From Woeseiaceae bacterium (GTDB lineage: Bacteria > Pseudomonadota > Gammaproteobacteria > Steroidobacterales > Woeseiaceae): a stretch of DNA of 36,043 nt. The position numbers and the translations under genes are program-made. Within the stretch, counting starts at the first letter, position 1, and each line of letters starts with the position of its first letter. Location: assembly GCA_030065915.1 (NCBI GenBank), contig JASJCQ010000026.1:1-36043 (forward strand), written 5' to 3'. Shown piece after piece: positions 1 through 7,661 of this stretch. The notes under the pieces were generated by a model that saw only the letters and a program-made list of their open reading frames with translations, ran no database searches and was not told where the DNA came from.

Positions 1-165
1 GGCCGCGGCGACCGCGTGGTTCCGCCCGAGCACCCCGCCGCGCTGCACCGGCACTGGCAGAGGCCCGACATCTACTGGTTCAGCGGCAGCCACCTCGCCC
101 CCTTCGGACGCGGGCGGGTGGTGCGGCGGATCTCCCGCCACCTGCAATCGCTCCGGATCATCTAG
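1..165 (+). CDS. C-terminal end of an alpha/beta-hydrolase-like protein (partial)
   Basis: The window opens inside a reading frame that is open from base 1 and closes with TAG at 163-165, giving 54 residues. The peptide contains a P-E-H-P stretch, then WQRPDIYWFSGSHLAPFGRG, followed by a basic amphipathic tail. A His in a G-S-H-L context near the C-terminus, after a W-x-x-P-x-I-x-W-F strand, resembles the end of alpha/beta-hydrolases where the catalytic His sits before a last helix. The start and nucleophile elbow lie outside the window, so this family call is tentative. The next gene starts 44 bases downstream on the same strand. Confidence 0.5.
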   Translation, partial: GRGDRVVPPEHPAALHRHWQRPDIYWFSGSHLAPFGRGRVVRRISRHLQSLRII

Positions 166-209
166 GAGTCCTGCCGAAGTCCGATTCGATCCAGGCTGGA
201 GTTGCCGTC

Positions 210-1430
210 ATGTACTCGAAGATCCCCCCTGCCCTCCTCCCCTTTCTCCTGGTGGCCGCCGTGTTCGCCTCGACGACGTCGAGCGCTGAAGTCGTCAGAT
301 ACCAGAGCCTCGCGACCGGCAACGTGACCATCACGGGCAACACGCTCGGGCTCTCGAAGGCCAGCGGTGCGAACAGCCCAGGTGACCTCGGCTCGATCGG
401 CACGTTCATCACGACCAACACTTCCTCCGTCGACTCGGTTCCGGCGAGCTCGCCCTCGTGGCCGAGCGGGACGACGAACGCCTGGGCATTCGGCGGGTCG
501 TCCGCGGTGCTGTCGATCCCGCCCGGGAGCACGGTGCTCCACGCCGAGCTCGTCTGGGGAGGGAGCACGAGCTATGTCGAGGACGTGACGGCCTCGCTCG
601 ACGTCGCCGTCGGGCTGGAAGGTCCGGCCGGGACGTGCGGCTCCATCACACCCGACCCGGCGACCGCCGTCACGATCTCCGAGATGCCGGAGTTCGTGGC
701 TTACGAGTACTACCTCCGCTCCTCGGACGTGACGTCGTGCGTCGCAGCGCAGGGCGCGGGGGCGTGGGTCGCCTCGGGCGTCCCCGCGACGCAGCACGAG
801 TCGGTCGACAGCCTGAACGCGGCCGGGTGGGCGCTGATCGTCGCCTACCGGGACACGGCGGAGCCGCTCCGCACCCTGGCCATCATCGTCGACGGATCGA
901 TGGTGCACGAGCTCTCGAGCTCGAACGTCACGATCAGCGGCCTCGCGACACCCGACAGCGGGCCCGTGACCGGACGCCTGGTCGCGGCCGCCCTCGAAGG
1001 CGATGCCGATCTCGATGGCGACCAGCTCGGCTTCGGGCCGGCCGGCGGTCCCCTGGTCCAGCTCGCGGGCGTGAACAACCCCGTCGCCAACTTCTTCGCC
1101 TCGCAGATCAACGGAGCGGATGGCCTCCTCGACTCGAGCGGGAGCTTCGGCACCTCCAACCACGATGCGCCGGCGGGGAGCAACACGATCGGTGCACGTC
1201 AGGGCTTCGATACGACGGGCATCGCGCTGTCGAGCGCCTCGGGGCATCTCGTCCACGGTCAATCCGCGGCCGATCTGCAGGCATCGACGTCGGGCGATGC
1301 CTTCGTCTCGATGGCCTATGGCCTCGCGGTGGATCGTGCCGCGCCGACGATCCCCGGGCTGGCCATCGGTGGTGCCGTGATCCTGGCCGCGGGGATCCTC
1401 GCAACGGGTGTGCGCCGCTCGCAGCGGTGA
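210..1430 (+). CDS. Secreted protein with tripartite C-terminal sorting-type tail
   Basis: This 406-residue protein has a clear Sec signal peptide (hydrophobic residues 10-22, likely cleavage after S-S-A near residue 26). The body is rich in Ser, Thr, Gly and Asp, with a strand-like segment around residues 110-120 (LHAELVWGG) like those in surface proteins of myxobacteria and relatives. The C-terminus has a short Pro-containing motif (APTIPG), a single hydrophobic helix and a terminal basic cluster (RRSQR). That is the architecture of PEP-CTERM, IPTL-CTERM or MYXO-CTERM tails, processed by a dedicated transpeptidase or rhombosortase-like enzyme. No such enzyme is visible here. The ATG is preceded by CTGGAG at a good distance. 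Catalytic residues were not seen; a structural or adhesive surface role is an inference. Confidence 0.7.
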   Translation: MYSKIPPALLPFLLVAAVFASTTSSAEVVRYQSLATGNVTITGNTLGLSKASGANSPGDLGSIGTFITTNTSSVDSVPASSPSWPSGTTNAWAFGGSSAVLSIPPGSTVLHAELVWGGSTSYVEDVTASLDVAVGLEGPAGTCGSITPDPATAVTISEMPEFVAYEYYLRSSDVTSCVAAQGAGAWVASGVPATQHESVDSLNAAGWALIVAYRDTAEPLRTLAIIVDGSMVHELSSSNVTISGLATPDSGPVTGRLVAAALEGDADLDGDQLGFGPAGGPLVQLAGVNNPVANFFASQINGADGLLDSSGSFGTSNHDAPAGSNTIGARQGFDTTGIALSSASGHLVHGQSAADLQASTSGDAFVSMAYGLAVDRAAPTIPGLAIGGAVILAAGILATGVRRSQR

Positions 1431-1538
1431 ATCGCCCTGGCCCGAGCGCCATGGCGGCATCCGGTCGACGGGCCCTCTCGCTCCCCCGCGATCCCGGGTA
1501 TGCTCGACCGTTCCCGCCTTCAGAGAGGAGAAGCCCCC

Positions 1539-1916
1539 GTGCTCGGATACACCACGATCGGTACCAACGACATGGACCGCGCCGTCGCCTTCTACGACGC
1601 GCTGCTCGCCGAGATCGGCGCCAAGCAGCTCTTCGGCATGGACCGCATCAAGTTCTACGGCACGTCGACGGACGAAGCGATGCTCGCCGTCTGCATCCCC
1701 TACGACGAGCAGCCGCAGCAGCGCGGCAACGGCTGGATGATCGCGATCCCCGGCGGCTCGAAGGAGGGGGTGGACAAGCTGCACGCGAAGGCGCTCGAGC
1801 TGGGTGCCAGCGACGAGGGCGCCCCCGGCGACCGCATCCCCGGCGTCTTCTATGGCGCGTACGTGCGTGATCTCGACGGCAACAAGATCTGCTTCATGGA
1901 TTTCAAGCTCGGCTGA
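1539..1916 (+). CDS. VOC (glyoxalase/bleomycin-resistance) family protein
   Basis: The 125-residue product has the single betaalphabetabetabeta-pair layout of small VOC proteins: YTTIGTNDMDRAVAFYDALL at the N-terminus, and V-R-D-L-D-G-N-K-I at the C-terminus. The second is the usual D-P-x-G-N position carrying the terminal metal-binding residue in many family members. I chose the GTG at 1539 because a GAGGAG ribosome-binding site lies 8 bases upstream and the family normally begins with this segment. An ATG at 1500 would add 13 residues unlike the family. Members act as glyoxalase-like lyases, isomerases or dioxygenases; the substrate cannot be told from sequence. A GreA-like gene follows within 20 bases, suggesting co-transcription. 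Confidence 0.85.
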   Translation: MLGYTTIGTNDMDRAVAFYDALLAEIGAKQLFGMDRIKFYGTSTDEAMLAVCIPYDEQPQQRGNGWMIAIPGGSKEGVDKLHAKALELGASDEGAPGDRIPGVFYGAYVRDLDGNKICFMDFKLG

Positions 1917-1935
1917 TCCCGGGGCAGGAAGCACC

Positions 1936-2433
1936 GTGCTCGACAAGGCCCGGCTGCTCGCATCGCTGCGGGCGCGCGTGGCCGCCGATCGCGAGGCGCT
2001 CGAGCGGCGACAGCGCGATGCCCAGGCCGGCTCGACCCATGAGGAGAGCCGCGCCGAGCACGCGAAGGACACGCGCGCGACCGAGCAGAGCTACCTCGCG
2101 CGCGGGCTGGCCGACCGCGTCGAAGATCTCGCGCGCACGGCGGCCGCGGTCGATTCGATGGAGCTGCGCTCGTTCGACGCGAACGACGCCATCGCTGTGA
2201 GCGCGATCGTCACGCTCGAGGTCGAAGAAGAGGCCGGCGCGGTGCGGCAAGAAGCGTGGTGGATCGTCGGCGGCGCCGGCGGCATCGATGTCGAGCAGGA
2301 CGGCGTCGTGGTGCGCACCGTGACGCCCGTCGCGCCGCTCGGCCGCGCGCTGCTCGGGCTGCAGGTCGGCGACGAGGGCGAGGTACGGACGCCGCGGGGC
2401 GCGAAGCGATTCGAGGTGCTCGGGGTGCAGTGA
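1936..2433 (+). CDS. GreA/GreB-family transcript cleavage factor-like protein
   Basis: The 165-residue protein starts with a highly charged helical segment (residues 1-65, rich in Arg, Glu and Ala) that fits the antiparallel coiled coil of Gre factors. The C-terminal half resembles the FKBP-like Gre domain, ending in L-G-L-Q-V-G-D-E-G-E-V-R-T-P-R-G, the classic Gre tail. Gre factors enter the RNA polymerase secondary channel and stimulate cleavage of backtracked transcripts. The coiled coil is divergent and I could not place the acidic tip residues, so this may be a Gre paralogue acting as a competitor or polymerase modulator. The GTG at 1936 is preceded by AGGAAG; upstream in-frame sequence overlaps the VOC gene and does not look coding. 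Confidence 0.75.
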   Translation: MLDKARLLASLRARVAADREALERRQRDAQAGSTHEESRAEHAKDTRATEQSYLARGLADRVEDLARTAAAVDSMELRSFDANDAIAVSAIVTLEVEEEAGAVRQEAWWIVGGAGGIDVEQDGVVVRTVTPVAPLGRALLGLQVGDEGEVRTPRGAKRFEVLGVQ

Positions 2434-2523
2434 AAGAGTGCAGTGAACGGCGATCCGCAGGGCCGGATCGTCGCAGCCGGGCGACGAAGAGACGAAGCCA
2501 CGAGAAGACGAAGGGAGCGACCC

Positions 2524-2967
2524 ATGGCAGGACCCCTGACGATGACGAAGGCCGAGCGCGAGGCGTTCCTCGCCGAGGTGCACGTGGGCGTGATCAGCAT
2601 CGAGCGCGATGGGGCCGCGCCCCTCGCGGTGCCCATCTGGTACGACTACGCACCCGATCAGGGCGTCTGGGTACTCACCGAGCCGGGCTCGCAGAAGGGC
2701 CAGGCACTCGAGGCAGCCGGCCGCTACTCGCTGTGTGCGCAGATCGAGGAGCCGCCCGGTTACCGCTACGTGAGCGTCTCGGGGCCGATCGTCGAGGTCC
2801 GGCCCGCCGATCTCGAGAAGGACAGTCGGCCCATGGCCCATCGCTACTTCGGCGCCGAGCTCGGCGACTGGTACGTCGAGAACAACCCGAGCGCGTCGAA
2901 CGTGTACCTGATGCGACCCGAGCGCTGGTGGACGGTCGACTACCGCAAGCTCGGGCCCGTCGGCTGA
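2524..2967 (+). CDS. Pyridoxamine 5'-phosphate oxidase-fold (PPOX/FDOR) protein
   Basis: The 147-residue protein has the split-barrel flavin-binding layout: an N-terminal helix (MTKAEREAFLAEVHVGVISI), then the strand pair P-L-A-V-P-I-W-Y-D-Y, which is the hallmark of small PPOX or F420-binding split-barrel proteins, and G-Y-R-Y-V-S-V-S-G-P in the second half. Such proteins bind FMN, F420 or heme and often reduce small xenobiotics; the cofactor here is undetermined. The ATG at 2524 follows AAGGGAG by 6 bases. The gene is convergent with the carotenoid oxygenase gene, leaving 57 bases between them. It is not pdxH, which is longer and has a different C-terminal signature. Confidence 0.82.
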   Translation: MAGPLTMTKAEREAFLAEVHVGVISIERDGAAPLAVPIWYDYAPDQGVWVLTEPGSQKGQALEAAGRYSLCAQIEEPPGYRYVSVSGPIVEVRPADLEKDSRPMAHRYFGAELGDWYVENNPSASNVYLMRPERWWTVDYRKLGPVG

Positions 2968-3024
2968 GCCGAAGCGGCGCCCGATCGAGCGGACCTCACG
3001 CCCGTATGCGAGCGCGGTGAAGGG

Positions 3025-4707
3025 TCAGCGGATTCGGTCGAAGATCGAGCGGCCGATCCCGAGGCCGGCGGAGGGGTCCGTGCCGAAGGCCTGCAGGGTG
3101 TCCCATGCATCCTGCACTGGATCGACGCGATAGCTCGAAGGGCGTGGACCGACCCGCTTCGGGCACCACCACGAGTGCAGGAGCAGCGGCAGCGCGAACC
3201 CCGGCGCCGAGGCGCTGGCGATCGGACCCCGCTCGATCTCGCCGGCCTCGAACACGTCGATCGCCTTGTCGCCGTCGCGGTGCACGAAGACGAGCACGTA
3301 GCCGTCGGTGTCGTGACGACAGTCGATCCGCGGCACGAACGTCGGCGGGTGCGGGAACGCGCCGCCGTCGTACGCGTACAGCTCGGCCAGCCGCGGCTCG
3401 TCGAGCTCGAAGCGCGCGAGCGCGCCCGGCACGGCGACGCCCGGAAAATCCCGAGGCGCGACGAACACGTTCTCGTGCACCTCGGCGTAGGTGCGCCACC
3501 AGCGTTCGGTGACGAGCCCCGGATCGTGGCCGACGCCGCTCACCCAGAGATTTCCCGGCCGCTCGCGCGAAGCGGCGAGGTGATGGTTCTGCGTGAAGAG
3601 TGCACCGCCCCAGAAGCGCTCGGGATCGACCGCCACCTTCGCGCTCACGACCTTCGCCGCGTCGACGTCGATCCGGTAGCGCCCGATGCCCGAGGGCTGG
3701 TTCCCGATCTCCGGCAGCCCCTCGTAGTCGGCGTCGATCGCCTCGCCCGTGAAGCGGCCGCGCTCACCCGGCTCGATCCCGGCGCCGAGATCGGTCATCG
3801 GGTGATGCGTCAGGAAGAGCGTGAGCTCGCGGCCATCGTCGGCAAACTCGACGGCCATGTGGCCACCCATCATCGGCACCGTGAGATGCCGATGGGGCAC
3901 GGCCGCGCCCGGTGGCGTCGCGCGCAGGTCGGCCTTGCGAACGATCCAGATGTTCGTCACGTCGGCTACCGCACGCCGGGGACGCGTCGGGTCGGGGCCG
4001 AACGGCTCGACCACGAAGGGCAGATCGCTCACCACGACGAAGCTGCGGGTCACCTTGACGTCGTGGATCGAGTCGAAGTGCGGCACGTCGTCGATGCGCC
4101 AGTGCTCGATCTCGCCCTCGAGATCCCAGCGACAGAGGCGGATGTGCCGATCGGGCGCGATGGGGATGTTCTGGTAGTTGGCGAAGAACAGCGCGTTCTC
4201 GTCCCAGTCGGGACCGGGATGCGCCGCCACCGCGATCATCGGCTCCACCGGCGCGGGCAGGGTCACGAGCCACTCGGCGTTGGCGCCGACGGGCGTCACG
4301 ACCTCGAGGGTCTCTGGATCGACCTCCACCGGCCGACCGACGTCGTAGCCGAGGAAGAGCCGGCCGCCGATCGACTGCACGTTCGTGTTGGCGAAGTTCG
4401 TGAAGCCGAAGGGCGACACCTCTTGCACGCCGCTGCGCCGGAAGAGGTCGGGCTGGGCGTCGCGCAGCTTCGAGATCGGCGTCTCGACGCGGCGCAGGTC
4501 CACCGCGATCCGGCCGCGGTCGTCGGGCCGACACCCGACGCGGCAGAGCATCCCCTGCCCGGTGAACCAGTGTCCGCCGGGTGCGGTTCGCTCGGGGCCG
4601 ACGTTGAAGAGCCAGCCGTCGACGTCGTCGGGCCAGTCGCCGGCGACCTCGAGCTCGAAGTGGCGCTCGCTCGACCCGTGGAAGAGGTTTCGCGTCAGCG
4701 TCGCCAC
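3025..4707 (-). CDS. Carotenoid oxygenase (RPE65/CCD) family protein
   Basis: The 560-residue product is a seven-bladed propeller carotenoid cleavage oxygenase. These enzymes use a non-heme Fe(II) held by four His to split carotenoids, apocarotenoids or stilbenes. Candidate iron ligands are H163 (A-A-H-P), H215 (S-I-H-D-V-K, equal to the usual H-D-F motif), H283 (G-G-H-M-A) and H511 (L-L-H-S-W-W). The N-terminus (D-V-D-G-W-L-F-N-V-G-P-E) matches the conserved opening of the family. The start is a GTG with no clear ribosome-binding site, and an in-frame TAG lies at 4720-4722. The start is only about 25 bases from the apparent contig junction, so upstream regulation is lost. The protein is longer than the usual 450-500 residues; substrate unknown. 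Confidence 0.88.
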   Translation of the reverse strand: MATLTRNLFHGSSERHFELEVAGDWPDDVDGWLFNVGPERTAPGGHWFTGQGMLCRVGCRPDDRGRIAVDLRRVETPISKLRDAQPDLFRRSGVQEVSPFGFTNFANTNVQSIGGRLFLGYDVGRPVEVDPETLEVVTPVGANAEWLVTLPAPVEPMIAVAAHPGPDWDENALFFANYQNIPIAPDRHIRLCRWDLEGEIEHWRIDDVPHFDSIHDVKVTRSFVVVSDLPFVVEPFGPDPTRPRRAVADVTNIWIVRKADLRATPPGAAVPHRHLTVPMMGGHMAVEFADDGRELTLFLTHHPMTDLGAGIEPGERGRFTGEAIDADYEGLPEIGNQPSGIGRYRIDVDAAKVVSAKVAVDPERFWGGALFTQNHHLAASRERPGNLWVSGVGHDPGLVTERWWRTYAEVHENVFVAPRDFPGVAVPGALARFELDEPRLAELYAYDGGAFPHPPTFVPRIDCRHDTDGYVLVFVHRDGDKAIDVFEAGEIERGPIASASAPGFALPLLLHSWWCPKRVGPRPSSYRVDPVQDAWDTLQAFGTDPSAGLGIGRSIFDRIR

Positions 4708-4732
4708 GGGATTGCGCGCCTAGGCGCCGCTC

Positions 4733-5332
4733 GGCGGCGAGCAGGTACTCGATCTTGGCGCCGAGACCCACGTAGCCCGCCAGCACGGTACCGGCGATCG
4801 ACGCGACGCCGGAACACATGACGGCAAACAGCTGCGGCTCGGTCAGTCCCCGGAGGTAGGGCTTAACGACCAGCGGCGCCTCGGTCTGGCCGACAAATAT
4901 GTTGGCCGCGGCATTCATGGACTCGATCGTGCCGGTGCCGATCACGCGGTGCAGAAAGCCGCCGACGATTCGGACCAGGTACTCCATGATGCGCAGGTGG
5001 TACATGACCGACATCAGCGCCGAAAAGAAGATGACGATCGGCAGAACGTTAATCGCAAAACTGAAGCCAATAGTCTCCGTGTTGGCCAGCGGCCCGAACA
5101 GGAAATCGATGCCCTCGCGGGAGTAGCCGATGACGGCAAGCACGCCGCCACTGATCCAGTCGATGACGGCGCGGCCGGCGTCGACGTAAAGCACGAGGGC
5201 GGCGATGACGGCTTGCAGGGCGAACGCGGCGCCAACGACGCGCAGGTTGATGGCCCGGCGGTTGGTCGAAAAGGCAACAGCGATGCCGATGAGGGTGGCG
5301 ATGCCCGCCAGCCCGATCAGTTTTTCCTGCAT
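4733..5332 (-). pseudogene. nupC: Concentrative nucleoside transporter NupC, C-terminal half missing
   Basis: The first 200 residues are an intact CNT-family start: N-terminal membrane helices, the segment GPLANTETIGFSFAINVLPI, and N-A-A-A-N-I-F-V-G-Q-T-E-A-P-L, whose G-Q-T-E forms part of the nucleoside-binding hairpin. CNT proteins import nucleosides with Na+ or H+ and are usually about 400 residues. Similarity continues through G-L-G-A-K-I-E-Y-L-L-A-A and then stops. The next codons encode Arg-rich, non-membrane sequence lying out of frame over the carotenoid oxygenase gene. Family members continue here with S-F-M-A-A-P-G-G. The break falls at 4732/4733. It follows deoA by 45 bases in the same direction, the expected context for nucleoside uptake. 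Whether the gene is broken in the cell or only in the assembly cannot be decided here. Confidence 0.85.
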
Positions 5333-5377
5333 GAAGATTCCCGGTGTTCGTTCTTGTTTTGCGTCGAATATAGCAGC

Positions 5378-6697
5378 TCAGTCGGAGCCGGTCAGAATTT
5401 GGTAGAGCATCGGCTTACGCGCGGGAGGCTCGTCGCCGAATGTACAGGCATCCAGCAACCGCCTGCTGGCGAGCTCCGCGTCCTCGCTGCTTGCGGCATG
5501 CACGATGGCCAACGGTCGCTCGTCGTCTACCAGGGTTCCGACCGGAGCAAGCCGATCGAAGCCGACGGTCAGGTCCAGGGCCTGGCCGACCTCGCGACGT
5601 CCTCCCCCGAGCTCGATAATCGCGTTGCCGACGGCTCGCGTATCGACACTTTGCAGGTAGCCGTTGCCGGACACCGCCGCTGTCACCGGCGCCTTGCCCA
5701 GGTGATTCTCGTAGTGGTCGACGAAATCCGACGGACCACCCATGGCCGAGACCATGCGATCAAACACGGCGGCAGCCGCGCCGCTCTCGACCGCGTCGCG
5801 GCAGCGCGCGATCGCCTTGTCGCGGTCGATTTCGACACCGCCGATTAGCAGCATCTCGCCGGTGAGCGCCAGCACGACTTCATCGAGGCGAGCCTCCCGA
5901 ACGTCGTTTCTCAGGTAGCGAACCGACTCAGCGATTTCCAGCGCGTTACCCGCGGTCAGCCCCAGCACTTCGTTCATATCGGTGATCAGCGCGTGGGTTT
6001 TCAATCCCGCCTGCGCGGCCGTGCGGATAATGCTGTCCGCGAGTTCAACCGCTTTGTCGTGCGTATCCATGAACGCACCGCTGCCCGTCTTCACGTCCAT
6101 GACCAGGCCTTCGAGGCCCGCGGCGATCTTCTTCGACAGGATTGATGCCGTGATAAGAGGTACAGACTCGACCGTGCCGGTGACGTCGCGGATTGCGTAG
6201 AAGCGTCGGTCGGCCGGCGCGAGGTCCGCCGTTTGCCCGATGATGCTGCAGCCCACGTCCTTGACGGTCTTCCTGAACAGGTCGAAGTCCGGTGTGGATG
6301 CATAGCCCGGTATCGCCTCGACCTTGTCGGTCGTACCGCCTGTATGACCGAGGCCGCGACCCGAGATCATCGGTACATAGCATCCGCAGGCAGCCGCAAT
6401 CGGCGCCAGCAGGAAACTGACCTTGTCTCCAACGCCACCGGTTGAGTGCTTGTCCACGACGGGACCATCGAGGCTCTCCGCGGACCAATCCAGCACGGTG
6501 CCGGAGTTCGCCATCGCCAGCGTCAGCTTGCCGGCCTCGTCGAAGCTCATCGAATTGAGGAAGACGGCCATCGCCAGCGCGGACACCTGCTCGGCGGGTA
6601 TGCTGCCGTCCGCGAGCCCATCGACGAGGAACTGGATCTGTTCGTCAGACAGGGTCCCGCCGTCCCGCTTCCTGCGGATTACGTCAGTAAACAGCAT
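5378..6697 (-). CDS. deoA: Thymidine phosphorylase
   Basis: The 439-residue protein has the full length and landmarks of bacterial thymidine phosphorylase, which converts thymidine or deoxyuridine plus phosphate into the base and 2-deoxyribose 1-phosphate. Visible motifs are V-D-K-H-S-T-G-G-V-G-D (residues 81-91, phosphate-binding loop with Lys and Ser), S-G-R-G-L-G-H-T-G-G-T-T-D-K (112-125, the glycosyltransferase family 3/pyrimidine phosphorylase signature), and a region around 165-190 carrying the Arg, Ser and Lys that bind the pyrimidine. The gene sits between a PHYHD1-like dioxygenase (2-nt gap upstream) and nupC, so the three are probably one transcript. DeoB at 10.8-12.1 kb would process its sugar-phosphate product. 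Confidence 0.95.
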   Translation of the reverse strand: MLFTDVIRRKRDGGTLSDEQIQFLVDGLADGSIPAEQVSALAMAVFLNSMSFDEAGKLTLAMANSGTVLDWSAESLDGPVVDKHSTGGVGDKVSFLLAPIAAACGCYVPMISGRGLGHTGGTTDKVEAIPGYASTPDFDLFRKTVKDVGCSIIGQTADLAPADRRFYAIRDVTGTVESVPLITASILSKKIAAGLEGLVMDVKTGSGAFMDTHDKAVELADSIIRTAAQAGLKTHALITDMNEVLGLTAGNALEIAESVRYLRNDVREARLDEVVLALTGEMLLIGGVEIDRDKAIARCRDAVESGAAAAVFDRMVSAMGGPSDFVDHYENHLGKAPVTAAVSGNGYLQSVDTRAVGNAIIELGGGRREVGQALDLTVGFDRLAPVGTLVDDERPLAIVHAASSEDAELASRRLLDACTFGDEPPARKPMLYQILTGSD

Positions 6698-6699
6698 AA

Positions 6700-7587
6700 C
6701 TAGGGCGCGAAACCGCGCAGCGGCATGTCGAGGCTTCGATGCAGCCAGTTCTCGGCCGGATAGTGGGCACTGCGATCGATCGCGTGCAGCGTATAGGCAT
6801 GTCGGGACTTGTCAGAGTGATTCGCACTCGACAGGTGCGGCGTCCTGCCGTCGAAGATCACGAGGTCGCCCTTCTGAGCCGGCGCCGGCACCTTTCTCTC
6901 CTCGGGCCAGGGTTCGTCGACAAGTGTGACGGTCTTGAACGTGCCATCGTCCTGTCGGTAGTGCCGTTGCCGCAGTGGCTCCTTGTGCAGGCCGGGAATA
7001 AAGTGCATACAGCCATTCTCGAGCGTCGCATCTTCGAGGGCGAACCAGAAACCGATGCAGGTCTCGGGCTCCGTGTAGATGAACGTTGAATCCTGGTGAC
7101 AAATCACCTCACCGCCGATGTGGGGCGGCTTAAAGATATACATCGACTGGATTACGCCGGGGTCGTTGAGCCCCAGACGACGGGCCGCCTCGGCCAGCTC
7201 CTGCGTGTGCGAAAAGGCATCGAACTCGGGGTCGAGGTCATGCATCGCATGCCCCATCTTGTTCAGGCTGTTTTCCTTCGAGGCCCTGAGCTCGCCGTCA
7301 GCACCAAACGCATCGTCTTCGAGGAAGAATCGGATCTTGTCGCCCGACTCATTGAAGTAGCTGTCGTCGATCTGCTCCTGCGTCAGTGTCGAGAACACGT
7401 GCCGAACCTCGGTCGGGTCGAAGGCATCGACAAGCTCTCCTGCTCGAGCGCGCAGCCGATCGCAAGCCTCCTCCGACGCCCAGCCCTTCAGGATGATGAC
7501 GCCGGCCTCGTTGAACGCCGCCAGCATGTTGTCGGTCAGCTGACCGCCCGCAGGCGCGTCGAACTCGGGCAATGTTTTGATTTGCAT
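6700..7587 (-). CDS. Phytanoyl-CoA dioxygenase family protein, PHYHD1-like
   Basis: The 295-residue protein is a 2-oxoglutarate/Fe(II) oxygenase. The iron facial triad is visible as H164-x-D166 (I-C-H-Q-D) and H251 (T-P-H-L-S), with R262 (S-D-K-S-R) placed to bind 2-oxoglutarate. It resembles human PHYHD1 more than classical PhyH: S-G-D-K-I-R-F-F-L-E (81-90), Q-S-M-Y-I-F-K-P-P-H (147-156), Y-T-E-P and E-D-A-T-L-E-N-G-C are shared almost word for word (recalled, not aligned). I know of no settled substrate for the PHYHD1 branch. The ATG at 7587 gives a family-like N-terminus; a GTG at 7629 would add 14 residues. deoA starts 2 nt after its stop, suggesting a role linked to nucleosides, but that is inference. 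Confidence 0.9.
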   Translation of the reverse strand: MQIKTLPEFDAPAGGQLTDNMLAAFNEAGVIILKGWASEEACDRLRARAGELVDAFDPTEVRHVFSTLTQEQIDDSYFNESGDKIRFFLEDDAFGADGELRASKENSLNKMGHAMHDLDPEFDAFSHTQELAEAARRLGLNDPGVIQSMYIFKPPHIGGEVICHQDSTFIYTEPETCIGFWFALEDATLENGCMHFIPGLHKEPLRQRHYRQDDGTFKTVTLVDEPWPEERKVPAPAQKGDLVIFDGRTPHLSSANHSDKSRHAYTLHAIDRSAHYPAENWLHRSLDMPLRGFAP

Positions 7588-7661
7588 GACTTTAGTCTCG
7601 GCGTCGCTATTTCTCACGGCAATGGTCACAGGTGATACAATCGCGCCGAAAGGGAATTCGA
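7588..7661. promoter_or_regulatory. Divergent promoter region between the PHYHD1-like and deaminase operons
   Basis: This 74-base gap separates two divergent operons of related function. On the plus strand TACAAT at 7636-7641 is a reasonable -10 hexamer, and TTCTCA at 7611-7616 a poor -35 with a 19-base spacer. No operator palindrome was evident. The region must hold at least one promoter in each direction if the start codons chosen are right. Confidence 0.35.

Noticed and set aside
162..2072. Long Arg/Ala-rich open frames on the opposite strand of the first 4.8 kb (for example 162-2072 minus, 458-1870 plus, 3175-4821 plus)
   Set aside because: They lie over clear genes in other frames, have low-complexity Arg/Ala/Pro composition, no family-like motifs and no ribosome sites; long chance frames are expected in DNA this GC-rich.
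3764..5332. NupC reading as one 522-residue protein
   Set aside because: Beyond residue 200 the frame runs out of frame over the carotenoid oxygenase gene and gives Arg-rich sequence with no membrane helices.
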